A stretch of 64,000 nt of DNA, taken from contig NW_026515507.1 in assembly GCF_014898815.1 (NCBI RefSeq), positions 434,001-498,000 on the forward strand, in the 5' to 3' direction. Both the position numbers and the translations under genes were made by a program. This DNA comes from Panonychus citri (lineage: Eukaryota; Arthropoda; Arachnida; Trombidiformes; Tetranychidae). Below, one piece after another: positions 31,575-43,577 of this stretch. Numbering within the stretch: the stretch's first letter is position 1; each line of letters opens with the position of its first letter. A model generated the notes under the pieces. It saw only the letters and a list, made by a program, of their open reading frames with translations, had not been told where the DNA came from and did not search any database.

Positions 31575-33387
31575 ATCTCAAAGTAATATTAGTTAATCTC
31601 CAGAGTCGAGGATCAAGTTGGAGAAGAAGAAAAAATAAAATGAAATAGAAAAAAAAACTAAATAAATAAAAAAGAAGAAAAAAAATTTTGACAGACACAT
31701 AAACAGTTAGAACAGAATTAAAGTCGAGAAAAGTGGGAGGAGGAGGAGGAAGGAAGAAGATAAGAGAATGATGATGATGAGGATGATAAAAAATGATGAG
31801 GATGAAGAGAGAGAGAGAAAGTTAGTAAATAAGATTTGAAAGGTAAACTGAATCTACTACTAAATATCATTAGATTTGATGTGATGAATGTGAAGGACAT
31901 TATGCTTACGATGTAATAATAATAATGGAAGAGAAAGCAAATAAAATTTAAAAGTCCCGCTCATTAGTTTCTTTCTTTTTCTCTTTCTTTTCACTCTCTC
32001 ATCCTGCCATCATCCTGTTTCCCTCACCCACTGCTATCGAACCTCCTCCCACCCCCATAAATCATTGATAATAAAAGGCTATATGATCAACCCATAAAAA
32101 TAAAAACTTGGCCCAGAAAAATAATGTAATGTGAACACAAACTGAGATCCCAAATATAAATCATGGCCACTGGCCAGAGACTTTGGCTCTCTCTCTCTCT
32201 CTCTCTCTTTTCTATCAAAATGATGATGATGATGATTCTTTCTCATCATCATTCTGTAGAGTCCAATCTACCTCTTTCTCTTCTTCTCTTTCTTTTTCTC
32301 TTCCAATCCCTTCTTCTCTTCCATCATTGGATAACATTTCTTCAAAAACTCGTCAAAAATTTTCTCCTCCTCCACCCACCTCCTTCATCTTCATCATCGT
32401 CTTCTTCCTCTATCATCCTCATCATTCTTTACCCTCTCCTCTCTCTCTCTCTCTCTCTCTCTTTGGTTATTTTCTTCAATTGCTATTTTCTATTCTTTCT
32501 ATCATTTCTATTATTACTATCCATTTATATCCCAAGTCTAAATGTCTTTTTTTCACTCCCAGTTCAGTTTATCCTTTCCCTTTTTTTATGTGATAACTTT
32601 CATCTTCCTTGGATTTTTTTCCCTCATCATCATCATCATCATCATCTTTCCTCATCATCTTATGCTCCTTTTTTAAAAACAACTCTCGTAGGTGAAATAA
32701 ATATTTTGCTTAAGAATTCTAACCTTTTCTACCTCTCTCCCTTTTTTTCATCTTCTTGATCATAATCATCAACCTCCTACTATTATCATCATTATCATCA
32801 TCATTATTTTCATCCTCATCACCACCTCCTTCCCATCATCTTCCTCCTCCCACTATCCGCTCAGTTACATTAAACCTCGAAAACTTTTCTTTTTTTTTCT
32901 TATGTTCATCTTGATGCAATTTTTTTTTCTCTTCATTTGAGCTCATCAATTGTTTCACTTGTTTAATTGTTGACTAAATCACTGCCTTAATTACTGTTAA
33001 CATATTGATTAACTATTAATTCAATGAAGGTTCAAAGTCTCATTCAAATGTGAACAGAAAATCAATCAACTATTGATTTTCAATTCTCATTCTCGGATAA
33101 AATGATCATTGGGAAAATAGACAAAATCAAAACTAATTTCAACTCAATCAAATTTGATCAACTTTCTAACAGTTAACTTGATGATTAAGTTTAATCGTTG
33201 CTGATTATCTCATTTCTAAAGACTTAATAATTAGACAAGTTATCAATTAATAAGCAGAAATTGGCACAAGTTGAACTGAATCAATTGAAATGTGGTCAAA
33301 TATTGTAATTAAAGAGTTAATTTAATTTTACCGAGATGAAAAAAAATCATAATTGTTTCAATTTTTGCTTTGAAATTTGGATTCAAA

Positions 33388-33393
33388 TTTATT
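33388..33393 (-). other. Candidate poly(A) signal AATAAA for tiptop/teashirt
   Basis: TTTATT on the plus strand reads AATAAA on the minus strand, 126 bp after the tiptop stop codon. The position suits a short 3' UTR, but others may exist further downstream. Confidence 0.35.
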
Positions 33394-33518
33394 ATCATTG
33401 AAATTGTTGTTTATATAATAGTAATTGAATGAAAACAAAACCTAAAAGTTGAGAAGATGATTAAAAGTGTCTAATCAAATTATCGAGTGTTAATCCAGTT
33501 AATCAATGGAAATTTGAT

Positions 33519-36202
33519 TCACTTAATTTTGGATAAGTCTTCAGCCTGAGATCTTTCTGAATCAATGGAATCGGGTGTTGATACACCAGGAGATCGAAGT
33601 GATTCAGGTGAAATCGGATTAGATCGATCAGGTGAACCAGCTGATTCCTCTTCCGATCTTGACCGGAATCGACGTTTAGGTGAATGTGGTCCAATTAATT
33701 GTTGATCGTCTTCACTTAATTCTGAAAGTGATTCCCGTTTAATTGGAGATTTAGTAATTGTTAGATCGGTTTGTTGATGTAATTTACTTAATAAAGATAA
33801 TTGGGAATGAGGCGTAACTTTTGATATTGTTGTTGTGGTGGTTGTGGTTGATGAAGTGGCTGGTGGTGGGGGAGGTGATGAAAGAGGATCAGATCGATGA
33901 GTGGAGTGGGTCAAGTAATGATGTGACCGGTGGGAAGAAGATGAGGAAGTGGAATGATGTGAAGTATTTTGTTGTTGTTTTCGTGTTGATGGAGAGGATC
34001 GATGATGATGAGAACGAGAGGATTGATGATGTGTTGCCGAATGGTGGTGATGATGGTTGGCCAAAGGTGTACCAGGATTCGAGCTATTTGAATGAACTGA
34101 AGATGGACTTGGACTATTACTTGTTAATTGACTATTGTTATGATTACTTTTAGTACTTCGATTGATATTATTTGAACCGATCATTGGTGTAGTAGTACTG
34201 GTCATCGTCATGTTCGGTGTAGATGAACTGGATGTCGATGTTGGACCAGTTATTCGAGCAATAGTTTCCTCTAGGCGAGAAATCATCGAGGACATTGGGA
34301 ATGATGAAGACGACGAGGACGATGGAGGAGCATGGAGATTGGAAATACCTTTAGTTGGATCATCTTTGGATGATGAGGTTCGGCTTTTTGGTCCTTTTGA
34401 CTCGGTTACTGTCAATTCTAAAGCACCAGTACCTGATGTCGATTTGGTTGTTGTCGCTGCTGCTGCGGCTGCTGCCGCTAAGGCTGCGGCTGAAGGTGAG
34501 CCTGTGGCAGGTAATTTGGCCTCAGTGATTGATATTTTCCGATTACGATTATGTTGTTTACTGTTGGTGTGATTGGTGTTTTGGTTAGCTGATGATTCAG
34601 AATGTAATTGTTGCAATTTAAGAAGCGGATGAGGACTAGGCCCTAGTGAACTATTTGAATCGTCACATGAAGATGCCGATGATGATAGAGAACCATTTTC
34701 ACCGCGAGCACCAATACATGAAGATGATGCTCCAGAAGGTACGGGACTTGTTGACAATCGTTCCTTTAAATTGTGAAATGAGTATTTTTCCAATTGTGCT
34801 GACCAAGATGCGAACGATGGACCAGAAGAATGACCACCCGGTCCACCTTGATGACCACTTGTTGGAGAAGAACCGGAAAGACTTTGCCACGGCGGGCAAA
34901 CCTCCTCATCGATTCCAAGTCTCTGTAAAATGCCGGTTGTTTGATTTCGTCGCGATTTTGAATCAAATGATTTTTCAATCAACTTTTCAATAGATGAAAG
35001 GAAAGACCCACTTCCCATCGGCGGTGAATTACCTGAACTTACAAGCGGCTCATCAGCTGAACCTTGATGATTCAATCCAAATGAGCTTAAAATTGAACTT
35101 CCAGTTGTTGGTTCAACTTTAATTCTTATTCCTCCCTCTGAATCTTTATTATTGTTACTTGAATTGATAATCTCTTTGTTTTTATTATTGGCATTTGTTG
35201 ATAAAGGTGATGAGGATGATGATGATGTTGGCACCTTAAGTGATGAAGATAAATTAATTGTATTGACATTTACACGAGCTGGACTTGAGGGAAGTAAAAT
35301 TTGGTGAGGTGGTGGTGATGATTTGGTAAGACTTGGTGATTTCCTATCAACTGATGAGGATGGAAGTGATTTACAAATTTTGATGTGAGCGATAAAATTT
35401 TTGGCATCCAGTTTTTCATTACACTCATCACAGGTAATCATTGATGATGATGAAGATGAGGTTGATGATGATCTTGATCCGGTTATTTCTGTTGGATTGA
35501 TAATCATTTGATGAGGATGATGATGATTATTGTAATCATTTTTGGCACTACGAGATGAGGATGATTTAAGATTCGATATGGAATGATGAGAAGAGGAAGA
35601 AGGTGGATGATGAGGATGATGATGATGGGATGAATTTTGGTGAGCAGGAGGTGGAGGTGGAGGAGGTAATAGGGAAGGAGATGATGAAGGATGAACAGCT
35701 GATTGAAAGGAGGTCGGTGCTGGAGAGGGAGATGCAGATGAAGCTCTTTCCCCTGAAGAACAAGATTCATCACCTTCCATTTCACCCTCATGATCACCTC
35801 GCCCTCCACCACCTCCTGAAGTTCCCTCACCTTCACCACCCTCTTTACCAACCAATTCCATCCTCTCCAATTCTAATAACTTTCTAACTGGGAGTGATTT
35901 TTTCCTTCTCTCTCGAGTCTGCCGACGACGACCATGTCCACCCTCGGTCATACTTCGTATGATGTGTTCCTTATAATGAGCATTCTTGATTATATGATTA
36001 GACAATTCTTTCAATGAACCAAACGATTCATCGCACACCTTACAGGTAAGAACTGCATTCACATGGGCCTGAGCCAATTTATCCTCCGGAGTTTTCCAGG
36101 AAATAATCTGCTCCTGACTGATGATATTCGTGTAATGCTGAGTGACCCTCATGTGACGGGTCATATCTTCAAGTGTCTTAAATGATTGTCCACACCACAT
36201 AC
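33519..36202 (-). CDS. tio/tsh: Tiptop/teashirt zinc-finger protein, large 3' coding exon
   Basis: The exon starts after TTTTCTCAG at 36202 with GT completing a Cys codon split by the upstream intron, and encodes 893 residues to TGA at 33519. Finger 2 is ILKC-MWC...H-x5-H (residues 1-22 of the exon), finger 3 is LTCKVC...H-x5-H (53-75). A conserved basic stretch follows (GRRRQTRERRKKSLPVRKLL). A fourth, atypical finger CDEC-x11-H-x3-C lies at about 35445-35380. A conserved LIEKSFDSKSRR and TGILQRLGIDEEVCPPW block follows near 35000-34870, then an Ala run near 34450. The protein ends SQAEDLSKIK. Long Ser, His and Pro tracts fill the spaces. The Tsh/Tio/TSHZ family are nuclear transcriptional repressors patterning trunk, eye and appendages. 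Arthropods outside higher flies usually have one gene ancestral to tsh and tio, so the combined name is used. Confidence 0.95.
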
Positions 36203-37990
36203 CTGAGAAAATGACAAAAAAAAACTCAATTAAAATCCAAAATAATTAAGAATTGAAACTTTTCTTTGACACTTATTTTTATGAAAAATCCAAGAAAAAA
36301 AATCGGCGCGAAAACGAAAAATTTGATTCAAAGTCAATTTCTTCAATTCGACTATGAGAAAAAAAGTTCTTGATAATATTGATCAATAGGCAAACTGATT
36401 AATTGTATCATTAAACAGTTTGAAAGTTAATTGTAACCCAATGATTAATGATTAAGTGGCTACGATTAACTTTAATTTTATTCAATGGAGAAAACAAAAA
36501 GATGAAAAAAAAAATTGTTCAATGTCTTTGTAAGATAAACCCCAGGAAAAAAAGCCTTCAACATGATATATAATGATAATGATCAGTGATGATAATAATG
36601 ATTATGATTATCATGCTCATCATCATCAACAGCATATCTTTTTAGTATCATCATCATCAACAAGATGATGATAATGATGATGATTGTAAGGTAAAAATAT
36701 ATTGAACCCATCAATAAAGTCAATTAGATGAACATCTTATTCTGATATTTGCTTATATCTTGAGCTCATTTTACTCAGTGAGAAAAAAAAAGTTATTCAG
36801 ATAAATTACCAAAGGAAACAAAAAACTATGAATTGCATCATGATACTGATGATGATGATGGTGATCATCATAATCATCATCATCATCATCATCAAGATCA
36901 ACATCTTGATGAGCAGCATCAATTTCCCTTCTTCCTTTTACCTTCTCTGAAAACAGTTTAGAGTAAAAGTATTCATCTTCTGAACTTATCATGAATTCTG
37001 TGAGTATTATTTCAGACAATCACTATAAATCTAGATTTTTTTTCATCTTCCTCATCATCATTATCATCAAACTCATCTTCTTACCCTGATTCTGAAACTG
37101 AAAACCTCAATGAGTACAAATGAGTAACATTTTTTTTCTTCTCTCTCTCTCTCTCTCTCCCTCCCTCTCTCTCTCGTTGAATAATATCGCATATACTTAC
37201 AGTTGAAGTGATGATGATGATGATGAGCCTCTTGATAGCTTCTCATCATCCTCATCATCATCATTACCATGATTCCTTGAATACTTTATAAGAATGTGAA
37301 AAAGTTTCAAATGAATATCATCAAGATAAATACATCACAAATACCATAGATTCATGAATGTGTTTCCATGAATTCATGGTTATCTCATTTCTCTTTCTTG
37401 ATGAACTATCATCATGGTAAATGATGATAATGATCAAGATTTAGAAAATAAAATAATTTCTTTCATAAATTAAATCCATTTTTTTTTTCATTGAAATTTC
37501 AAATAATTTTTTATATTGAATTTATTTACAATTTACTACGAGAAAAAAATGATTTATAACTTAATCAAGTTTTCCTGAATCATGTTTAATTATAACGTTT
37601 GATTTGATTACGTTAATTGTGATTAGATTGAATGTAAATTAATCAATTTCTCTGTTTCTTTACGTTGACAATTTATGTTATCAGAATTGAAGATTCATGT
37701 AATTTGTTTGACAGTAAAAGTAATCATCATTTTCATCATTCGCTAATATTTAAGTGAGAGAAAGACAGAGACAGGTGAAGATGAGGATGATAATGATGAT
37801 GATAAAAACTTGTTAGTATAAAGATAAAGCCCTAAAGCAAATCAATTACAAAAAAAAAGAATCCAAAATAACGAAACATAAAAAATGATGAAAAAAAAGA
37901 TGCAGAGAAAGTTGAGGTTCGTCAGGGATGGATACATAATTACGGTTGCGAAAAGATGAGGATGATGAAGATAAAAGATGAAAATGAGAG

Positions 37991-37995
37991 AGAAA

Positions 37996-38051
<56 letters not shown>

Positions 38052-38056
38052 GAGAA
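37991..38056. repeat. Compound (GAAA)n(GA)n microsatellite
   Basis: About nine GAAA units pass directly into a GA dinucleotide run, about 66 bp in all, just left of the tandem duplication. Confidence 0.85.
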
Positions 38057-38157
38057 AGGAGAGAGGAATATCATCCCGAAGGATCATTTGACCCGCTAAT
38101 GGTTTTTAGTTCAAAATATATCATCTTCATGCAGATCATCATTCCCTTTCTCTTTTC

Positions 38158-38511
38158 TCTCTCATCATCTTTATCATCTTCATCCTCTTTCTTTTCTCTC
38201 TTACAAGAATTATGACAAACCTTTACAGCAAATTTATGGAAACAATCATAAATTTAACTTGGCAGCATTTTTAAAAAACACGCATCTCTGATTGAGCTGC
38301 AGGGATGAGGATGAAGATGATAAAATGAGGGAACATCGTTTTTTGATGATGATGAGAGGGAGAAGAGTCACTAATACCAATCGATGAGAAGAAAGAAAGG
38401 AAAGTAAGAGAAAAATTTGATGTTATTCCTTATTCGATATTAGAAGATGAAAAGTTGAGAAGATAATTTATTAGGTTCGGTTATTATTTTTTTCTTCGTT
38501 TTGATAGAACT

Positions 38512-38546
<35 letters not shown>

Positions 38547-39910
38547 GCCCATTGACTCACTATAATAATTGTTGTAATAATAATGATGATAATCTTTCAC
38601 AAAACTCCCTGAGAAAAGGGGGAAGAAGGTATGATGATGAGAAAGAGAGAAAGAAAGAGATATTTATTTTATCTTCTTTTTCTTCAGTCAAATGTTATAA
38701 CATTGATGCGAAACCAGAAGCTCATAAAATACACTTTTCGCCATTTTCCCTTTTCTTGTCATTGGTAACTCATAAATTTTCATCTTATCCCCTCTCCCAC
38801 CTCTTCTCTCTCTCTCTCTCTCTTTCACTGGCTCACTATTTGTCTTCCTTATCATCCTTCTATCATCATAACATAACGGACCTGAAACGTTATATAATAA
38901 AACTAATGGCAAAGGTAAAAACCAGAAGTTGTTGTTATCAAGATGAGAAAAAAGGTAATAAACAAAGAAAAAGAAGATGAAAAGAGAGAGAGAGAGAGAG
39001 CATAAGAAAGAAAGATGAAGATAAGTTTGTCTTAAAAAATTCTCTCATCATCTTTATCATCTTCATCCTCTTTCTTTTCTCTCTTACAAGAATTATGACA
39101 ACCTTTACAGCAAATTTATGGAAACAATCATAAATTTAACTTGGCAGCATTTTTAAAAACACGCATCTCTGATTGAGCTGCAGGATGAGGATGAAGATGA
39201 TAAAATGAGGGAACATCGTTTTTTGATGATGATGAGAGGGAGAAGAGTCACTAATACCAATCGATGAGAAGAAAGAAAGGAAAGTAAGAGAAAAATTTGA
39301 TGTTATTCCTTATTCGATATTAGAAGATGAAAAGTTGAGAAGATAATTTATTAGGTTCGGTTATTATTTTTTTCTTCGTTTTGATAGAACTTCATCTCTC
39401 TCTCTCTCTCTTAGCCCATTGACTCACTATAATAATTGTTGTAATAATAATGATGATAATCTTTCACAAAACTCCCTGAGAAAAGGGGGAAGAAGGTATG
39501 ATGATGAGAAAGAGAGAAAGAAAGAGATATTTATTTTATCTTCTTTTTCTTCAGTCAAATGTTATAACATTGATGCGAAACCAGAAGCTCATAAAATACA
39601 CTTTTCGCCATTTTCCCTTTTCTTGTCATTGGTAACTCATAAATTTTCATCTTATCCCCTCTCCCACCTCTTCTCTCTCTCTCTCTTTCACTGGCTCACT
39701 ATTTGTCTTCCTTATCATCCTTCTATCATCATAACATAACGGACCTGAAACGTTATATAATAAAACTAATGGCAAAGGTAAAAACCAGAAGTTGTTGTTA
39801 TCAAGATGAGAAAAAAGGTAATAAACAAAGAAAAAGAAGATGAAAAGAGAGAGAGAGAGAGAGCATAAGAAAGAAAGATGAAGATAAGTTTGTCTTAAAA
39901 AAAATTCTCT
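38158..39910. repeat. Near-perfect tandem duplication, period 883 bp
   Basis: The block at 38158-39040 is repeated at 39041-39910. Copies agree base for base over the parts I compared. Differences are single-base changes in homopolymer length (GACAAAC/GACAAC, six versus five A in TTTTTAAAAAACACGC, GGG/GG in CAGGGATGAGG) and shorter TC runs in the second copy, plus a longer A run at its end. The unit is itself simple-sequence rich and has no supported gene. It is either a very recent duplication, or two alleles or an assembly artefact placed in tandem. Confidence 0.9.
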
Positions 39911-40145
39911 CCATCATCTTCTTACCTTTTCTTTTCTTCATCTTCGGTCTCAACATAAATCACTGATTGACTTTAAGTCGTAATAGTAACAACTGCCCAA
40001 TGGTCAATCCTATTTTTATTACCTTGTAACAATTACAACTGAACCCATTATATTATCAATGATAAATTTTTCCAATCATAATCTACCAATTGAATGACAA
40101 TAGCATCGAGTGAGCAAAAGGCACGGAGAGAGAAAGAGAAAGGAA

Positions 40146-40149
<4 letters not shown>

Positions 40150-40184
<35 letters not shown>
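40150..40184. repeat. (GA)n microsatellite
   Basis: A GA run of about 35 bp lies in the tiptop intron. Confidence 0.9.
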
Positions 40185-40186
<2 letters not shown>

Positions 40187-43100
40187 AAAGGAAGGTAACG
40201 AAAAAAGTCAATTTTAAATTTCGAAAAAAATTCCCTTCGATCACTTCCGGTTACAATTAGAACTTGTAATCAATGGAAAACGAATTAAATCAATCAATTA
40301 GTCACCATCATCATGAAATCTGCTTCTCAGTTGTATGAAATGAAACAATTAACAGGAATCATTATCATGAAGGTTAAATTGTAGAAATTTTTTTCCAATT
40401 TTTCACCGATTCCTTTTGATTAACTAAAGGGGATCGGTTATCATGATTAGTTGATTAATACACATTAATCAAATCATTTTCCTTTATTCAGTAATTTATT
40501 ATTTATTATCAATATCATTTTCAAGGATAACAAGGGGAGGAAGTGGGAGGTGGGATAAGATAATGAGCCTGAGGGCAAGAAAATGAAAAATCTGAACATG
40601 GGTAGAAATTGTTTTGTTACCTTTACATTTTTTTGTTTTGTTTTTCCACCATCATGATGAAGATAATGATTTAGATGATGATGATGATGAACGTTTAGTT
40701 AATCAATGTTAACATATTAAATCAATTTAATTTTAATTCGGTTTGTAAATTGTTATGAAAAACAGCTCAAGGTTAACAAGGAATCATTTTTTTCCTCTAA
40801 TAAATCATGATCGCTCTAGTGGGTTCAACTGTCAAACAATCAACTAATCAATTTGAATTATTATCATTGATTATATTGTATTATAATCGTTATTTATTAA
40901 ATTGTTTACCAAGTAGCAGATTTAATTTTCTTAATAGTTTATTGTTATTGTTAATGTTGATTGAAATTATCAGTGTATTTGATTGTTACCTTATCACCGT
41001 TGATTAAGTTATGATTGTATTGAAATTAAATCTGATGGTGTGAATCATTTAATTGTTAAGGTTGCCCATTAATTAATTCAATGATATTGGTTGGTTAATT
41101 GTTTGTCAACTCGAAAGCTTTCATTTTAACTTAAACACATTTGATGGTTAATTTAATTGTTGATTGATTGAACTTATTTTCACTAATTTCTTGTGTCTTA
41201 TTGGGTTTGATTTAGTTTTTCATGATAAATATTGTTGTTCATTTAATTGTGTCAATTGATCAATTAATTTGTGTTGTTGTGTTTTCAATGTTTCATGTTG
41301 AAAAATGTCACCAAAAATTAATATCAGTGACAAAAAAGCGATGATGATGAAAGATGATAAAAAGAAAGAGAAATTTATTTTATCTTCCTCTTTATTCATC
41401 AACTTATTGTGGCTTTTTATTAACTACCACTTCATTCATCCCTCATCATCATCATCATCATCATCCATCCCACCTCATCTTCATCATCCTCTTCATCAGC
41501 TTCTGGTTAATTCATTGTTTTTACAAAGGTAAAGTCGATGATGATGATGATGATAAACTAAAGGTCAGCTTTTGTCCTCCATGTCTCCTCTTATCTTCCT
41601 CATCATCTTTATCATTCTGTTCAAATTTTAACAGTTAAAAGGAAACCATTAATTGTGAATCAAGTTGACATTTATTTGACAGTTTCTCATCAAAATGATC
41701 AAACAAATCAGTCACAATTTACGATATTAACTTTTTCTCCATCACCTACTCTTCATCCGCATCTTTTATGTTTATCATATCTCTCCCTCTTCCTCTGTCT
41801 CTCCAACAATCATTAATATTACACTAATTCAAGTTAAACTTAATCAATAAATAATCAAATTAATGATAACTCTGTCAATATTACAATCATCGCTTTCACA
41901 ATTTAAATTATTATTATCAGAGTTTAATGAAATCAGTTGATCAAGATAAACAACAATATCCTTATTGTAATATGACAATAACAATCAATGACTTTTAAAG
42001 TATAACGATCTTAATTGTTTCAAATTGAGTTAAACTCTCATTAGATTGGTTAATTGGTTAATTGTGCAACAATAATGTTGACAAATTAAAATCATCAACA
42101 ATCAAAAGCCTCAAGGTGACCATCTTAACATTTACCTGTGAAATAATCAGTTAGTTAATTGATAATTGAATTACTCATTTAATATTTATTACCTTGTCCA
42201 CCCTCACTAATCAAAACAATAAACAAATGACAATTAGTAAATCAATTAAAATTTTCACAATGACTACGAATAAAATTTTTTTATAACAATAACAAAGTTT
42301 CATATTTTTATCATGAAAATGTTAATATTAAAAGTTGATGAACAAATCAGTTGATGATACTAATCATAATAAATTAAATAAAAGTTGATGATGATAATTT
42401 CCCATTCCTTTATCCTCATCCTCTTCTCATCATCATTATTTTCATTCTGAAAAAGCTCAAGTAATAATAAATGATAATAATAATAGGATTCTTGATTGGT
42501 GTATATAAATTTTGACAAAATCAAATTAAAAGTAAGCTAAAAAATTACTCTTAATTATATGCGAGAGAAAGGAAGAGAGAGAGAGAGAGAGAGAGAGTTA
42601 ATATAATGATGATGATAAGGAAGATAAAATAAATTGTGACTTGCACGAATCAGTCGGGAGTCAATATAAATGTGATAGTGAGACTACTATTATATGGAAA
42701 CTCATAATTCTCACTCCCAGTTCTCATTCCAGGCTTCGTATTATTTATATGAATTAAAGTGAAAGAAGTGAAACATTACCGGTGATTTATATCTGCAGGG
42801 CTCATTTACTTCAGAGAGAAAGAGAAAGAGGAGTGGGTGGGAGTGGGAGAAGTTTTGATGAGGATGATATAATGATGATGATGATGATGATGATGAGTGA
42901 AAGAAGGAGGTGAAATTTATTCTATGACACATAGAAATGATTTTGTAAAATATCACTCAATCTCTTTCTTTGACTAATATATAGATGAAGATGGCGGAAG
43001 ATAATCATTTCTTTTTCTTCATCATCATCATCATCTTGCTTTTTATTATCATCATTATATAGGATGATGTATAATGATGATGATGATGATAATAAATATC

Positions 43101-43563
43101 ATAATAACAAAGAGAATGGGAATTGTAATATTAGATATAAATGGTAGCCAATATAATTTACGCTTCAACTTTTGGATATTAAGGTAAGTCTCTGTTGTTT
43201 TTTTCTTCTTCTTCTTTTCTTCATCATCATCATCATCTTTTCTTGGTAATTTATTTAATTTTGTGTTTCTTTTCTCTCTCTCTCTCCCCTTTCAAGCTAC
43301 ATTTTATTTTCATCATTACTTTGATTATCATGATTATGATTAGTTTCCATCTCTGTTTGTTTATTGTTGTTTCTTTTTTCTCTCGCTTCTTTAGGTTTTT
43401 TTTTCTTCTCACTTTTTTTTCTACATAATTCTGATTAAAATTACCTTTCTATTCAATTTCTGCTGATTAGGAATTTTTTTCCACAAATTTAAATTCTAAT
43501 TATAATAAAAAACTTTTTGTTTCTTTTTCTCATTTCGAATAATTTAAAATGTTTCCTTCTATT

Positions 43564-43577
43564 CCACCAGATGGCGT
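43564..43577 (+). promoter_or_regulatory. CTCF-like core site in the tiptop intron
   Basis: CCACCAGATGGCGT fits the conserved CTCF core CCASYAGRKGGCRS at 13 of 14 positions (last base differs). It is a GC-rich word in AT-rich DNA. CTCF is present in most arthropods and binds insulators or domain borders. Occupancy is not shown. Confidence 0.45.

Larger units (their letters stand above)
26745..33518. other. Intergenic region: orb2-like promoter side and tiptop 3' side
   Basis: 26745-28020 is AT-rich and should hold the orb2-like leader and promoter; a YY1-like AAAATGGCGG lies at 27496-27505. From about 28040 to 32850 the DNA is dominated by GAT/ATC triplets and TC/GA runs, which create many spurious frames on both strands (for example 28348-28752 and 32163-32759). 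A perfect 24-bp palindrome lies at 31551-31574. 32900-33518 is AT-rich and includes the tiptop 3' UTR. No gene was supported. Confidence 0.5.

Noticed and set aside
32163..32759. 198-codon Ser/Leu/Phe-rich frame
   Set aside because: TC and ATC repeats explain the composition; no domain, and a second frame overlaps it.
33821..34572. Plus-strand frames opposite the tiptop 3' exon
   Set aside because: Antisense shadows of the clearly coding minus-strand zinc-finger exon.
36771..36992. Minus-strand ORF with Asp and His runs near tiptop exon 2
   Set aside because: The D/H runs are GAT/CAT repeats; its splice phases do not fit the tiptop exons and one join creates a stop.
38501..39739. Two similar frames repeated 0.9 kb apart
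   Set aside because: The similarity is due to the tandem DNA duplication; the frames are low complexity and differ in length by repeat slippage.
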